A stretch of DNA of 34,731 nucleotides from an uncultured Bacteroidales bacterium. Lineage in GTDB: Bacteria > Bacteroidota > Bacteroidia > Bacteroidales > Paludibacteraceae. Positions 15,372 through 21,517 of the stretch are shown here, piece after piece. A program made the position numbers and the translations under genes. Position 1 is the first letter of the stretch. Every line of letters begins with the position of its first letter. The notes beneath the pieces are model-generated. The model had not been told where the DNA came from, ran no database searches, and was given only the letters and a program-made list of their open reading frames with translations. Location of the stretch: positions 1-34,731 of the forward strand of contig CALEPS010000144.1 in assembly GCA_937910305.1 (NCBI GenBank). The letters are read 5' to 3'.

Positions 15372-16575
15372 ATAATTGCTGAATGATTCGGGCGGCTACG
15401 TCCGCTTTGCTGAGCAGAGGTAGTTCGGCTTCTTTGCCGTCCGCTTGCAGTATCGTCACACGGTTGGTGTCGGTACCGAATCCGGCACCTTCGTCCCGCA
15501 GCGAATTAAGGACGATGGCATCGAGATTCTTGCGTTCCATTTTACGGAGCGCATTTTCTTTTTCATGCTGCGTCTCCAGGGCGAATCCGACCAGCCGTTG
15601 GTGCGGTTTCTTGCTCTCGCCCATGGCGCGGGCTATGTCCGGTGTGGTACGGAGCCGGAGGGTCAGTTCCGTCTGCCCGGGTTCTTTCTTGATCTTCTCT
15701 CCGGCTCTCTGCTCCGGTGCGAAGTCGGCTACTGCGGCGCAGAGGATCGCCTTGTCCGTCTCCGGCCATACCGCCATGGCGGCTTCGTACATCGCTTGGG
15801 CGGAGAGCGCTTCAATACACCGTATCGCGCCGAAGGGGTTGTATAACGGGGCGGAGACCGCTCCTTGTATCACGGTCACTTCGGCGCCGCGGCGTGCGCA
15901 CTCATGAGCCAGCGCAAAAGCCATCTTGCCGGTGGAGTAGTTGCTGATAAAACGCACGGGGTCGATCTGTTCCTGTGTACCACCGGCGGTGATCATGATC
16001 TTCTGCCCGGCTAAGTCCTGCGGCGCAAGGAGGTACTCTATCCCTTCCTGCAGCAGTTCTACCTCGGGCATCCGCCCTTTGCCGCTCGTGCCGCATGCCA
16101 GCGGACCCTCGGCGGGCTCTATCACCCTTACTTGTTGCCATCCGCGGATGGTTTCTATCGCGTGCTGCGTGGCGGGGTTTTCCCACATCTTGTCGTTCAT
16201 GGCGGGTGCTACCAGAATCGGTTTCCTCGCCGCGCAGGAGCAGATAGTGGTCGTCAGGGCGTCGTCCGCTATGCCGGCTGCCATCTTGGCTATCACGTTC
16301 GCCGTAGCCGGCGCAACGATCATCGCGTCGCACCATTCGGGGAGGGAGATGTGTTCGGTGGCGTGTTCGTTGATTGCGGCGAACACATCTGAATACACCC
16401 TGCTTCCCGAGAGGGTCTGCAGGGTGGTCTCTGTAACGAACTGGAGGGCGTTACGGCTCGTGGTCACTCGCACTTCGGCGCCCGCCTTGACAAGCGAACG
16501 GATCAGTTCGGGGATCTTATAAGCCGCTATACCGCCACTGATTCCTACCAGAATGTGTTTGCCTTGCAAATTCAC
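15364..16575 (-). CDS. coaBC: Bifunctional phosphopantothenoylcysteine decarboxylase / phosphopantothenate-cysteine ligase
   Basis: This catalyses two steps of coenzyme A synthesis: CTP-dependent joining of cysteine to phosphopantothenate (CoaB) and FMN-dependent decarboxylation (CoaC). The CoaC half (1 to about 180) has VGISGGIAAYK, the catalytic His (HISLPEWCDAM, H75), PAMNDKMW (124-131) and the active-site Cys in GPLACGTSGKGRM (C161). The CoaB half starts at KIMITAGGTQEQIDPVRFISNYSTGKM. At 403 residues it is full length. The start codon is GTG (16575-16573), and that GTG belongs to an AATTGTG heptamer tract. Upstream is the repeat array at 16593-16790. Gene order bamD-rpoZ-coaBC is typical of the phylum. 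Confidence 0.95.
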   Translation of the reverse strand: MNLQGKHILVGISGGIAAYKIPELIRSLVKAGAEVRVTTSRNALQFVTETTLQTLSGSRVYSDVFAAINEHATEHISLPEWCDAMIVAPATANVIAKMAAGIADDALTTTICSCAARKPILVAPAMNDKMWENPATQHAIETIRGWQQVRVIEPAEGPLACGTSGKGRMPEVELLQEGIEYLLAPQDLAGQKIMITAGGTQEQIDPVRFISNYSTGKMAFALAHECARRGAEVTVIQGAVSAPLYNPFGAIRCIEALSAQAMYEAAMAVWPETDKAILCAAVADFAPEQRAGEKIKKEPGQTELTLRLRTTPDIARAMGESKKPHQRLVGFALETQHEKENALRKMERKNLDAIVLNSLRDEGAGFGTDTNRVTILQADGKEAELPLLSKADVAARIIQQLFI

Positions 16576-16590
16576 AATTCACAATTCAAT
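16569..16590. repeat. AATTCAC heptamer tract at the coaBC start
   Basis: AATTCACAATTCACAATTCAA is three heptamers. On the minus strand the tract reads AATTGTG and provides the coaBC GTG start codon and its leader. Confidence 0.75.
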
Positions 16591-16592
16591 TT

Positions 16593-16790
16593 AGACCGCT
16601 TCGCTTACTAACAGAGTACAGACCGTTCGCTTTGCTCACTGACAGAGTACAGATCGCAGGCTCTGCCTGCTGACAGACCGATTATGTGTTAGCTAATAGT
16701 AATCCGGTCTGTACTCTGTCAGGCGCAGCCGGTCTTTATTCTGTCGGCGTAGCGGTCTTTATTCTTTGAGCACGCAGTGCGGTCTCTTTG
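16593..16790. repeat. Convergent array of about 15-bp repeats with variable hairpin spacers
   Basis: Three units in plus orientation (from about 16593, 16620 and 16651) share the core ACAGAGTACAGACCG. Three in inverted orientation (from about 16704, 16729 and 16752) share CGGTCTGTACTCTGTC or CGGTCTTTATTCTGTC. The 7-15 base spacers differ, and several are self-complementary: GCAGGC-TCT-GCCTGC at 16656-16670 and GCAC-GCA-GTGC near 16769-16781. The halves face each other across an AT-rich centre (about 16681-16703) and could fold into one long branched stem. It fills the space between rpoZ and coaBC. No cas genes are near and the units are too short for CRISPR. Confidence 0.8.
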
Positions 16791-16804
16791 CTTTCAACTG
16801 TCAA

Positions 16805-17137
16805 CTATTTTAGTGCTTCGTCGCGGTTGCCGGTGCGGTAAACGAGCTCGCCGTCGATAAACTCCTGGGTAGCCATCAGTGTGGCTTTGGGCAGACGCTC
16901 GTACTGGCGGCTGATCTCTGCCTGCTCGCGGTTCTCAAAGGTCTCTTCCAGATTGTCCTGAGGAATGGAGAAATCCTGAAGTTTGGCGTCCAGCTCACGC
17001 TTGATACCCATGCTGATCTGGTTCGCACGTTTGGCGATAATTGCTACGGTCTCATAGACGTTTCCTACCGGCTCCATGAGCTGGTTGATGTCACGAGTGA
17101 TCGTGTTTCTTGGGGCTTTTGAATTTTTGTAATCCAT
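16805..17137 (-). CDS. rpoZ: RNA polymerase omega subunit, Bacteroidota type
   Basis: A 110-residue Rpb6/omega-family protein that helps assemble RNA polymerase. It shows VGNVYETVAIIAKRANQISMGIKRELDAKL, the Bacteroidota version of the omega core. It continues through EISRQYERLPKATLMATQEF to FIDGELVYR near the end. It lies between bamD and coaBC. The stop is TAG (16807-16805). Upstream is a 15-bp repeat tract (17153-17178), downstream the repeat array. In related genomes a DUF4293 gene, as I recall, often separates rpoZ and coaBC; none is present here. Confidence 0.88.
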   Translation of the reverse strand: MDYKNSKAPRNTITRDINQLMEPVGNVYETVAIIAKRANQISMGIKRELDAKLQDFSIPQDNLEETFENREQAEISRQYERLPKATLMATQEFIDGELVYRTGNRDEALK

Positions 17138-17152
17138 AGATCTATTTACTTA

Positions 17153-17178
17153 TTTAGTCATTTACAATTTGATCATTT
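17153..17178. repeat. 15-bp GTCATTTACAATTTG unit between bamD and rpoZ
   Basis: AGTCATTTACAATTTGATCATTTA is one and a half copies of the unit also found at 4141-4191 and 6964-7003. It abuts the bamD stop codon. Confidence 0.65.
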
Positions 17179-17980
17179 ATTCTTTGGTGATCTTCTTGAT
17201 CTGGGTGAGCATCCGGTCTGCGTCCTTGCGGTGTTTGGAGTTGGGGTACTCGGTGATGAAGTTGTAATACTCGTCCTGCGTGTCCCGTGCGCGTTCCATC
17301 TTCCGTTCCTCAAACGAGTTGACCATCTGCTGGTATTTGGCTTGCAGAATGAGCCAGTTGAAATCCTCCTGGTAGGCATTGCTCGGGTAGTCTTTCAGGG
17401 CGTTCTTCGCTACTATCTCGCAGCTGAGGTAGTTGTTGCCCAGGTACGAACCTAAGTTGTAATACAGCTGCGCGCTCTTCAGCTCTTTGTACGCCAGTTT
17501 GTCGTACAGCTCCGCCATCTCCTTGTATGCCTGCTCGGCGTACGGGCTCTCGGGGTAGAGCTCCACGAACTGGGTGAAGGCTTCTATCGCCTTGCGGGTG
17601 ATAGCCTGGTCAAGCCGTGCGTCCGGCGAGTCCAGGTACTGGCAGTGACCTACCTGGAAATAAGCTTCCGCCGCATACTTACCCTTCGGGTAGTTGCGGA
17701 CATAAGCCTGGTAGTAGTCGGTAGCGGACTCGTAGGCTTTCTGTCCCATATAACTGCGTGCGAGGTAAGCCAGTACGTCTTCCGACCGCTCCGTGCCTTT
17801 GTAATAAGACGACACGTCGTCCAGCAGCGTCTGGGCTTTGACATACTGCTTGTCGTTGAAATACCGCAGCGCAGCCTGGTATTTCTCCTCCGGGTCGCGG
17901 GATTTCAACAACTTCTGGTACTCTCCGCATCCGGAGAGCAACACCGTACATAGCAATATGAACAATCCTTTTTTGCGCAT
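17177..17980 (-). CDS. bamD: Outer-membrane protein assembly lipoprotein BamD
   Basis: BamD is the essential lipoprotein partner of BamA that inserts beta-barrels into the outer membrane. The 267-residue precursor has a lipoprotein signal with lipobox LLSGC (C18). TPR units follow: EKYQAALRYFNDKQYVKAQTLLDDV, SEDVLAYLARSYMGQKAYESATDYYQAYVRNYP, AAEAYFQVGHCQYL, and YPESPYAEQAYKEMAELYDKLAYKE. It is first in the bamD-rpoZ-coaBC operon. The promoter at 17998-18029 leaves a leader of only about 10 bases. Two OM barrel genes lie a little upstream on the same strand. Confidence 0.93.
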   Translation of the reverse strand: MRKKGLFILLCTVLLSGCGEYQKLLKSRDPEEKYQAALRYFNDKQYVKAQTLLDDVSSYYKGTERSEDVLAYLARSYMGQKAYESATDYYQAYVRNYPKGKYAAEAYFQVGHCQYLDSPDARLDQAITRKAIEAFTQFVELYPESPYAEQAYKEMAELYDKLAYKELKSAQLYYNLGSYLGNNYLSCEIVAKNALKDYPSNAYQEDFNWLILQAKYQQMVNSFEERKMERARDTQDEYYNFITEYPNSKHRKDADRMLTQIKKITKE

Positions 17981-17997
17981 TTCGCCAAATTAGCCGA

Positions 17998-18029
17998 CAA
18001 AATTACTGCTTTTTTTTCAATTATGCAAG
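17998..18029 (-). promoter_or_regulatory. bamD promoter
   Basis: On the minus strand CTTG (18029-18026), 20 bases, then TAATTTTG (18005-17998). The spacer (GCATAATTGAAAAAAAAGCA) is nearly identical to those of the promoters at 21477, 30284 and 34529. It sits just past the apbE stop. Confidence 0.8.
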
Positions 18030-18037
18030 AGAAATCT

Positions 18038-19057
18038 TTATTTTGCAATCATTTTCTCCCATTTCGGAGAGGTAATGACCGTCAAACTGTCTTTTTTTGC
18101 TACTATGAGGTAGCATGCCGCGTCCTGTGCGCGTTCGATCATACCGAGTGCCTCTTCCTCTCCGAGGACCATGCAGGCGGTAGCCAGTGCGTCGGCACGC
18201 ATGCAAGAGGAGCTGACGACCGTGGCGGAGAGCAGCGAGTGCTGGACGGGATAGCCTGTGCGGGGGTCGATGGTATGGCTGCGGCGTTCGGAGCCGGCGT
18301 AGTAGAAATTGCGGTAATTGCCGGAGGTCGCCATATGAATATCGCTCACGGCGAGGATCTCTTGCAGTTCCTCCTGTGCGCCTTCGTTGTTGAGGTTCGG
18401 CTTGGTGATACCGATCCGCCAGGGTTCGTTTTTGTCGTTCACGCCGCGGGCTACTACTTCGCCGCCGATGTCCACCAGGTAATTGCTGCAACCGTGTTTG
18501 TATAGCAGCCCTGCAATCACGTCGCAGGCTTGTCCTTTGGCTACGGCGCCGCCGTCGATCTGTACCCGCGGGTCGGATTTATAGACATGGTGATCGACCA
18601 GCTCCACTTTGTCGAACCCTACGAACTGACGGATACTGTCTATCGTCTGAGGACTGATAGCTGACAACTGATCGCTTTTGCGACCGAAACCGAAGGCTTT
18701 CACCAGCGGCGCGACGGTGATGTCGAAGGCGCCTCCTGAGAGTGCATATATCTCAGTCGCTTCCATCCACATGGCTTCGAAGAGAGGGTCGGTCACGGTG
18801 TCGCGGTTGGCGTTGACAGCCGAGAGGACAGAGTGGGGGTTGAACATGCTCAAGCTGTTGTCGAACGCCTGCAGTGCCGCTTTGATGCTGTCATGCAGGT
18901 CCGCCGGAGCCTCGTAACGGATGTTGTAATAAGTCCCGAAGATCTTACCCTCGTTCCGGTAATAAGCCACAGATCTCTCCCCCTCTATGGGGGAGTTGGA
19001 GGGGGCTTTCCAAATCAGCAGCGCTGCCAGACCTACGCCCAGCAGTGCACTGATCAT
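18038..19057 (-). CDS. apbE: FAD:protein FMN transferase (ApbE)
   Basis: ApbE attaches FMN to Thr residues of exported flavoproteins such as NqrB/C and RnfG/D. The protein has a hydrophobic N-terminal segment (LLGVGLAALLIW) and then the ApbE core: IFGTYYNIRY, ALQAFDNSLSMFNPHSVLSAVN, GGAFDITVAPLVKAFGFG, VQIDGGAVAKGQACDVI, YLVDIGGEVVARG, HTIDPRTGYPV and SSCMRADALATACMVLG. I use the ATG at 19057. A TTG seven codons upstream would add RIEKRHM, and comes from the CTCAATT tract. There is no lipobox Cys. Residues just after the hydrophobic segment (KAPSNSPIEGER) are encoded by a dispersed CT/GA-rich element. No Nqr or Rnf gene is in the window. Confidence 0.9.
   Translation of the reverse strand: MISALLGVGLAALLIWKAPSNSPIEGERSVAYYRNEGKIFGTYYNIRYEAPADLHDSIKAALQAFDNSLSMFNPHSVLSAVNANRDTVTDPLFEAMWMEATEIYALSGGAFDITVAPLVKAFGFGRKSDQLSAISPQTIDSIRQFVGFDKVELVDHHVYKSDPRVQIDGGAVAKGQACDVIAGLLYKHGCSNYLVDIGGEVVARGVNDKNEPWRIGITKPNLNNEGAQEELQEILAVSDIHMATSGNYRNFYYAGSERRSHTIDPRTGYPVQHSLLSATVVSSSCMRADALATACMVLGEEEALGMIERAQDAACYLIVAKKDSLTVITSPKWEKMIAK
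18975..19006. repeat. Dispersed CT-rich/GA-rich element inside apbE
   Basis: CTCTCCCCCTCTATGGGGGA followed by GTTGGAGGGGG encodes APSNSPIEGE just after the apbE membrane segment. It is self-complementary and resembles the elements at 4291, 30318 and 34624. Confidence 0.6.
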
Positions 19058-19065
19058 ATGTCGCT

Positions 19066-19130
19066 TCTCAATTCTCAATTCTCAATTCTTAGAACCACAA
19101 GGGGCACGATTATTTCACAATTCACAATTC
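19066..19130. repeat. Two heptamer tracts (CTCAATT and ACAATTC) with a duplicated gene end
   Basis: TCTCAATT repeats run from 19066 to 19088, then ACAATTCAC repeats from 19116 to 19130. Each tract is followed by a copy of CAATTCTTAGAACCA (19083-19097 and 19124-19138). The second copy contains the stop codon of the barrel gene; the first looks like a duplication of that gene end. Confidence 0.7.
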
Positions 19131-20006
19131 TTAGAACCAGAAGCCGAGACCAATTGTACCATTCAGCTTCTGTACGCCGCCAAGTTTGTAATCACCGGCT
19201 TCGCTGACGAAGCAATTGTCTTTGTTGATGCCGTACGTGTTGATGCTGCCCAGGCCGAACAACTCGATGTCGCATACATCGTTGATATTCCATGTCTTAC
19301 CGATGCGCAGCGCGATGTTGTTGACTGCAAAACCGCCTTCGTAGTCGGTGTAGAAACTCTTCCACGGGGTCATACCAACCACAGCGCCGATCGTCAGATC
19401 GATGGATTCGAATGTGTGGTCATATCCGATCTCGATATAAGAAGACCAAGCGCGCTCGTAAGGAAGAGTAGGGTCATCTTCGCGTAAGTATTTGTTTTTG
19501 TCATCGTCTCCGGCGACCATCGTGTACCAGTTGAAATAGAGGCCGGCTTTGGTCAGCGTACCGAAGTTGTAACCGATCTGAACCTCCGTCTGGCTTCCGC
19601 CATCATCCTCCAGACCGCTGAAGAACGGCGTGCCGCCAAAATAGTAATAATGGGTCGCACCCAAGGTCAGACCCCATAACTGCAGACTTGCCTCAAGATC
19701 CACCTCCGGCACGAAATACGTGTTCGGATTGTAACCGTCTGCATCGGGATTAGGCAGACCTTTGCGGAATTTCCAGTCGGATGCACCGACACTTCCCCAT
19801 GCGCCGATGCGGAACTGTATCTTCTCGTCCGCAGCGTCAAAGCCGATCTCTACGTCCGGTTGAAAACTCATACCACCATTGTACTGGCCGCGCCAGATGT
19901 AAGCGCTGACGATCTCGGCGCCTGCGTCGTAGGCAAAATCAACTCCTGCTTTAGCAGACAAAACGACCGCTACCAATGCGGTCAGTGTAACCAATACCTT
20001 TTTCAT
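19131..20006 (-). CDS. Outer-membrane beta-barrel protein (TorF/putative porin-like), copy 1
   Basis: A 291-residue precursor with a signal peptide (MKKVLVTLTALVAVVLSAKA). The alternating aromatic strands end in a C-terminal phenylalanine (LGFWF), the usual end of a barrel strand. Characteristic stretches are IVSAYIWRGQYNGGMSFQPDVEIGF, GAWGSVGASDWKF, WSSYIEIGYDHTF and GMTPWKSFYTDYEGGFAVNNIALRIGKTW. It is clearly paralogous to the next barrel gene upstream. I infer a small porin or structural barrel; no substrate can be named. Its position just upstream of apbE and bamD is suggestive of envelope work only. The stop codon is duplicated downstream with a heptamer tract. Confidence 0.75.
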   Translation of the reverse strand: MKKVLVTLTALVAVVLSAKAGVDFAYDAGAEIVSAYIWRGQYNGGMSFQPDVEIGFDAADEKIQFRIGAWGSVGASDWKFRKGLPNPDADGYNPNTYFVPEVDLEASLQLWGLTLGATHYYYFGGTPFFSGLEDDGGSQTEVQIGYNFGTLTKAGLYFNWYTMVAGDDDKNKYLREDDPTLPYERAWSSYIEIGYDHTFESIDLTIGAVVGMTPWKSFYTDYEGGFAVNNIALRIGKTWNINDVCDIELFGLGSINTYGINKDNCFVSEAGDYKLGGVQKLNGTIGLGFWF

Positions 20007-20050
20007 TTTCTGTTTTAATTGTTAAACTGTTTGTTATATTTTTTTATAGC

Positions 20051-20085
20051 CGTAATCCGTAATTCGTAATTCGTAATTCGTAATT
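20051..20085. repeat. GTAATTC heptamer tract between the two barrel genes
   Basis: Five units of CGTAATT (one with CC) run from 20051 to 20085 and end three bases before the stop codon of the upstream barrel gene (20090-20088). They occupy most of the intergenic gap. Confidence 0.8.
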
Positions 20086-20087
20086 TG

Positions 20088-20951
20088 TCACTTCAGAAAC
20101 ACTCCGAACGCCAGGTTCGCGTTGATCGCTTGGCCGAAGGGGTCTTTCACGTTCCACTGTGCGCTCTGCGGGTTGGCGGCTAACTCCGAGGGGTTGATCG
20201 TCACCTGGCCCTGCAGCATCAGTCCGCAGTGGGTGCTCACGTCCCAGTTCTTGGTCAGACGGATGTCTATGTTATGGGCTGTGAAGTCTCGCTGGAAGGC
20301 GGAATAGAGGCTGCGCCATGGCGAGATGCCGAAGGCTCCGTAGAGACTCAGCCCGTATTTGAAATGCTGGGTGTAACTGATCTCGATGTAGGTGGAGTAA
20401 GCCCGTACGGCGTCGCCATGGGCGTTGATATATCCGTCACCTCCCGCTACGCGGGTTGCCCACAGGATGCTCAGCGGCAGTTTGGGACTGAGGGTGTATC
20501 GCAACGCCACCTCCATCGAGTTGGAGCTGTACAGCCCCAGATCCAGATCCGTACGGTCCAGGAAATGGACGTACAGCAGGCTCAGGTCTATTCCCCAGCG
20601 GTTGAAACCGATCTTCCAGTCCATCTCGGGGAGAAAGCCGGAGAACGCATAGTCCGTTGCGCCGATGTTCCACCAAGTAGCGATATATGCGCCGCCGTAC
20701 CCTACGCTGGCGACAGGCTGGATGTTCCATCCTCCGGAGTAGATCCCTCGCCAGTTATACGTTGTGTTGACGGTCACTTGGGCGGAATAGGTCAGTCCTA
20801 CGGGTTTCTTATAGTCATCCCATAGTCCGTCACCCGTCACCGGTAACCCGTCACCGCTCTCTTGTGCGCTCGCGCTCGCAGGAAAGAAAACAGGTAATGC
20901 TCCGATGCACAGCACCAGAGCAATCACCTTTTTGAAATTCTCAATTTTCAA
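20088..20951 (-). CDS. Outer-membrane beta-barrel protein, copy 2, with a TTG start
   Basis: A 287-residue precursor paralogous to the preceding barrel. Shared blocks are YNWRGIYSGGWNIQPVASVGYGG, WWNIGATDYAF, YSTYIEISYTQHFKYGLSLYGAFGISPWRSLY and HNIDIRLTKNWDV. The signal peptide is KKVIALVLCIGALPVFFPASASAQ. The only start that keeps the lysines ahead of the signal is TTG at 20951-20949, because an in-frame TGA lies two codons upstream. That TTG belongs to a CTCAATT tract. The mature N-terminus (ESGDGLPVTGDGL) is encoded by a CCGTCAC heptamer tract. It starts 14 bases after the small DNA-binding gene and is likely co-transcribed with it. Confidence 0.72.
   Translation of the reverse strand: MKIENFKKVIALVLCIGALPVFFPASASAQESGDGLPVTGDGLWDDYKKPVGLTYSAQVTVNTTYNWRGIYSGGWNIQPVASVGYGGAYIATWWNIGATDYAFSGFLPEMDWKIGFNRWGIDLSLLYVHFLDRTDLDLGLYSSNSMEVALRYTLSPKLPLSILWATRVAGGDGYINAHGDAVRAYSTYIEISYTQHFKYGLSLYGAFGISPWRSLYSAFQRDFTAHNIDIRLTKNWDVSTHCGLMLQGQVTINPSELAANPQSAQWNVKDPFGQAINANLAFGVFLK
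20827..20855. repeat. CCGTCAC heptamer tract inside the barrel gene
   Basis: Four heptamers (CCGTCAC, CCGTCAC, CGGTAAC, CCGTCAC) encode GDGLPVTGDGL right after the signal peptide cleavage region. Loss or gain of one unit would shift the frame and remove the barrel. Confidence 0.75.
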
Positions 20952-20963
20952 TTCTCAATTCTC
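20936..20963. repeat. CTCAATT heptamer tract at the barrel gene start
   Basis: AATTCTCAATTTTCAATTCTC followed by one more unit makes four heptamers between the stop of the small DNA-binding gene and the barrel coding sequence. It contains the TTG start codon. Confidence 0.8.
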
Positions 20964-20965
20964 AA

Positions 20966-21205
20966 TTATAACGCGTTCTGTGCCTCCCAAGCCTTGCGCA
21001 GGGCAACCTCTAGCACGCGCGTGTTGGTGAAATCAACAATACCGCCGTCCGGGCCCGGCTCCATGTGGTAGTCCGCGGTGCCCTCACCGTTGAAATAAGC
21101 TCTCACTTCTTCTCCCGAGAGACCCAGCTCCGCAGCAATAGCATCCATTGATCCGTGTGGAAGGCTGTCTTTTACAGCCCGAAGACGATTAAAAGTTGTA
21201 CGCAT
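20966..21205 (-). CDS. Small HTH-type DNA-binding protein
   Basis: A 79-residue protein starting MRTTFNRLRAVKDSLPHGSMDAIAAELGLSGEEV. The helix-turn-helix (AIAAELGLSGEEVRAYF) is followed by EPGPDGGIV and a C-terminal helix VLEVALRKAW. It matches a small conserved Bacteroidota DNA-binding family that I recognise only by pattern. Its own promoter is at 21255-21286, leaving a leader of about 45 bases. The first barrel gene follows directly, so it could regulate that operon. That is inference. Confidence 0.75.
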   Translation of the reverse strand: MRTTFNRLRAVKDSLPHGSMDAIAAELGLSGEEVRAYFNGEGTADYHMEPGPDGGIVDFTNTRVLEVALRKAWEAQNAL

Positions 21206-21254
21206 AATCAGTTTTGTTTTATAGTGTTTTTAATGTTAATTGTCAAATCCGCTG

Positions 21255-21286
21255 CAAAGATACAACAAAAATTTCACATGTGCAAG
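21255..21286 (-). promoter_or_regulatory. Promoter of the small HTH gene and barrel operon
   Basis: On the minus strand CTTG (21286-21283), 20 bases, then TATCTTTG (21262-21255). The spacer GCACATGTGAAATTTTTGTT is the family seen at 14943 and 30523. Confidence 0.8.
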
Positions 21287-21337
21287 TTTTTTAGCGGAAT
21301 TTTTGAAAATATAAAATAGATATAAGGGGCAATGGCT

Positions 21338-21396
21338 ATGTATCTCGGAGGCATTAGCTATGCAATAGCAGTGTAATGGCCGTTCTTGAGATACAT
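21338..21396. other. Nested 59-base stem-loop between divergent promoters
   Basis: ATGTATCTC (21338-21346) pairs perfectly with GAGATACAT (21388-21396). Inside, CATTA pairs with TAATG, and GCTAT with ATAGC around a GCA loop. The element lies midway between the leftward promoter at 21255 and the rightward one at 21477. It could be a small RNA, a protein-binding site or a recombination site; none is proven. Confidence 0.55.
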
Positions 21397-21413
21397 TGTT
21401 TAAGTTTGGGAAC

Positions 21414-21464
21414 TCGTAATTGAGTCGTAATTGAGTCGTAATTGAGTCGTAATCGAGTCGTAAA
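21414..21464. promoter_or_regulatory. Four 11-bp direct repeats abutting a promoter (candidate operator)
   Basis: TCGTAATTGAG occurs at 21414, 21425, 21436 and (as TCGTAATCGAG) 21447, with a partial fifth copy at 21458. The 11-bp period places the units on one face of the helix. They end 12 bases before the -33 box of the regulator promoter, the usual place for an activator. The 11-bp period also sets them apart from the heptamer tracts. Confidence 0.65.
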
Positions 21465-21476
21465 AGTTCACTCTTT

Positions 21477-21508
21477 CTTGCACAATTCAAAAAAAAGCAC
21501 TATCTTTG
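21477..21508 (+). promoter_or_regulatory. Promoter of the TPR/HTH regulator
   Basis: CTTG (21477-21480), 20 bases, then TATCTTTG (21501-21508). The spacer (GCACAATTCAAAAAAAAGCA) is the bamD-type family. Transcription would start about 5 bases before the first ATG at 21518, so the mRNA is nearly leaderless. Confidence 0.8.
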
Positions 21509-21517
21509 CAGCCGAAA

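Noticed and set aside
16593..16790. CRISPR array
   Set aside because: Repeats are only about 15 bp, spacers 7-15 bp, the orientation flips midway, and no cas genes are near.
21338..21396. Invertible promoter flanked by inverted repeats
   Set aside because: The 41-base interior has no promoter and is itself a hairpin, and no site-specific recombinase gene is in the window.
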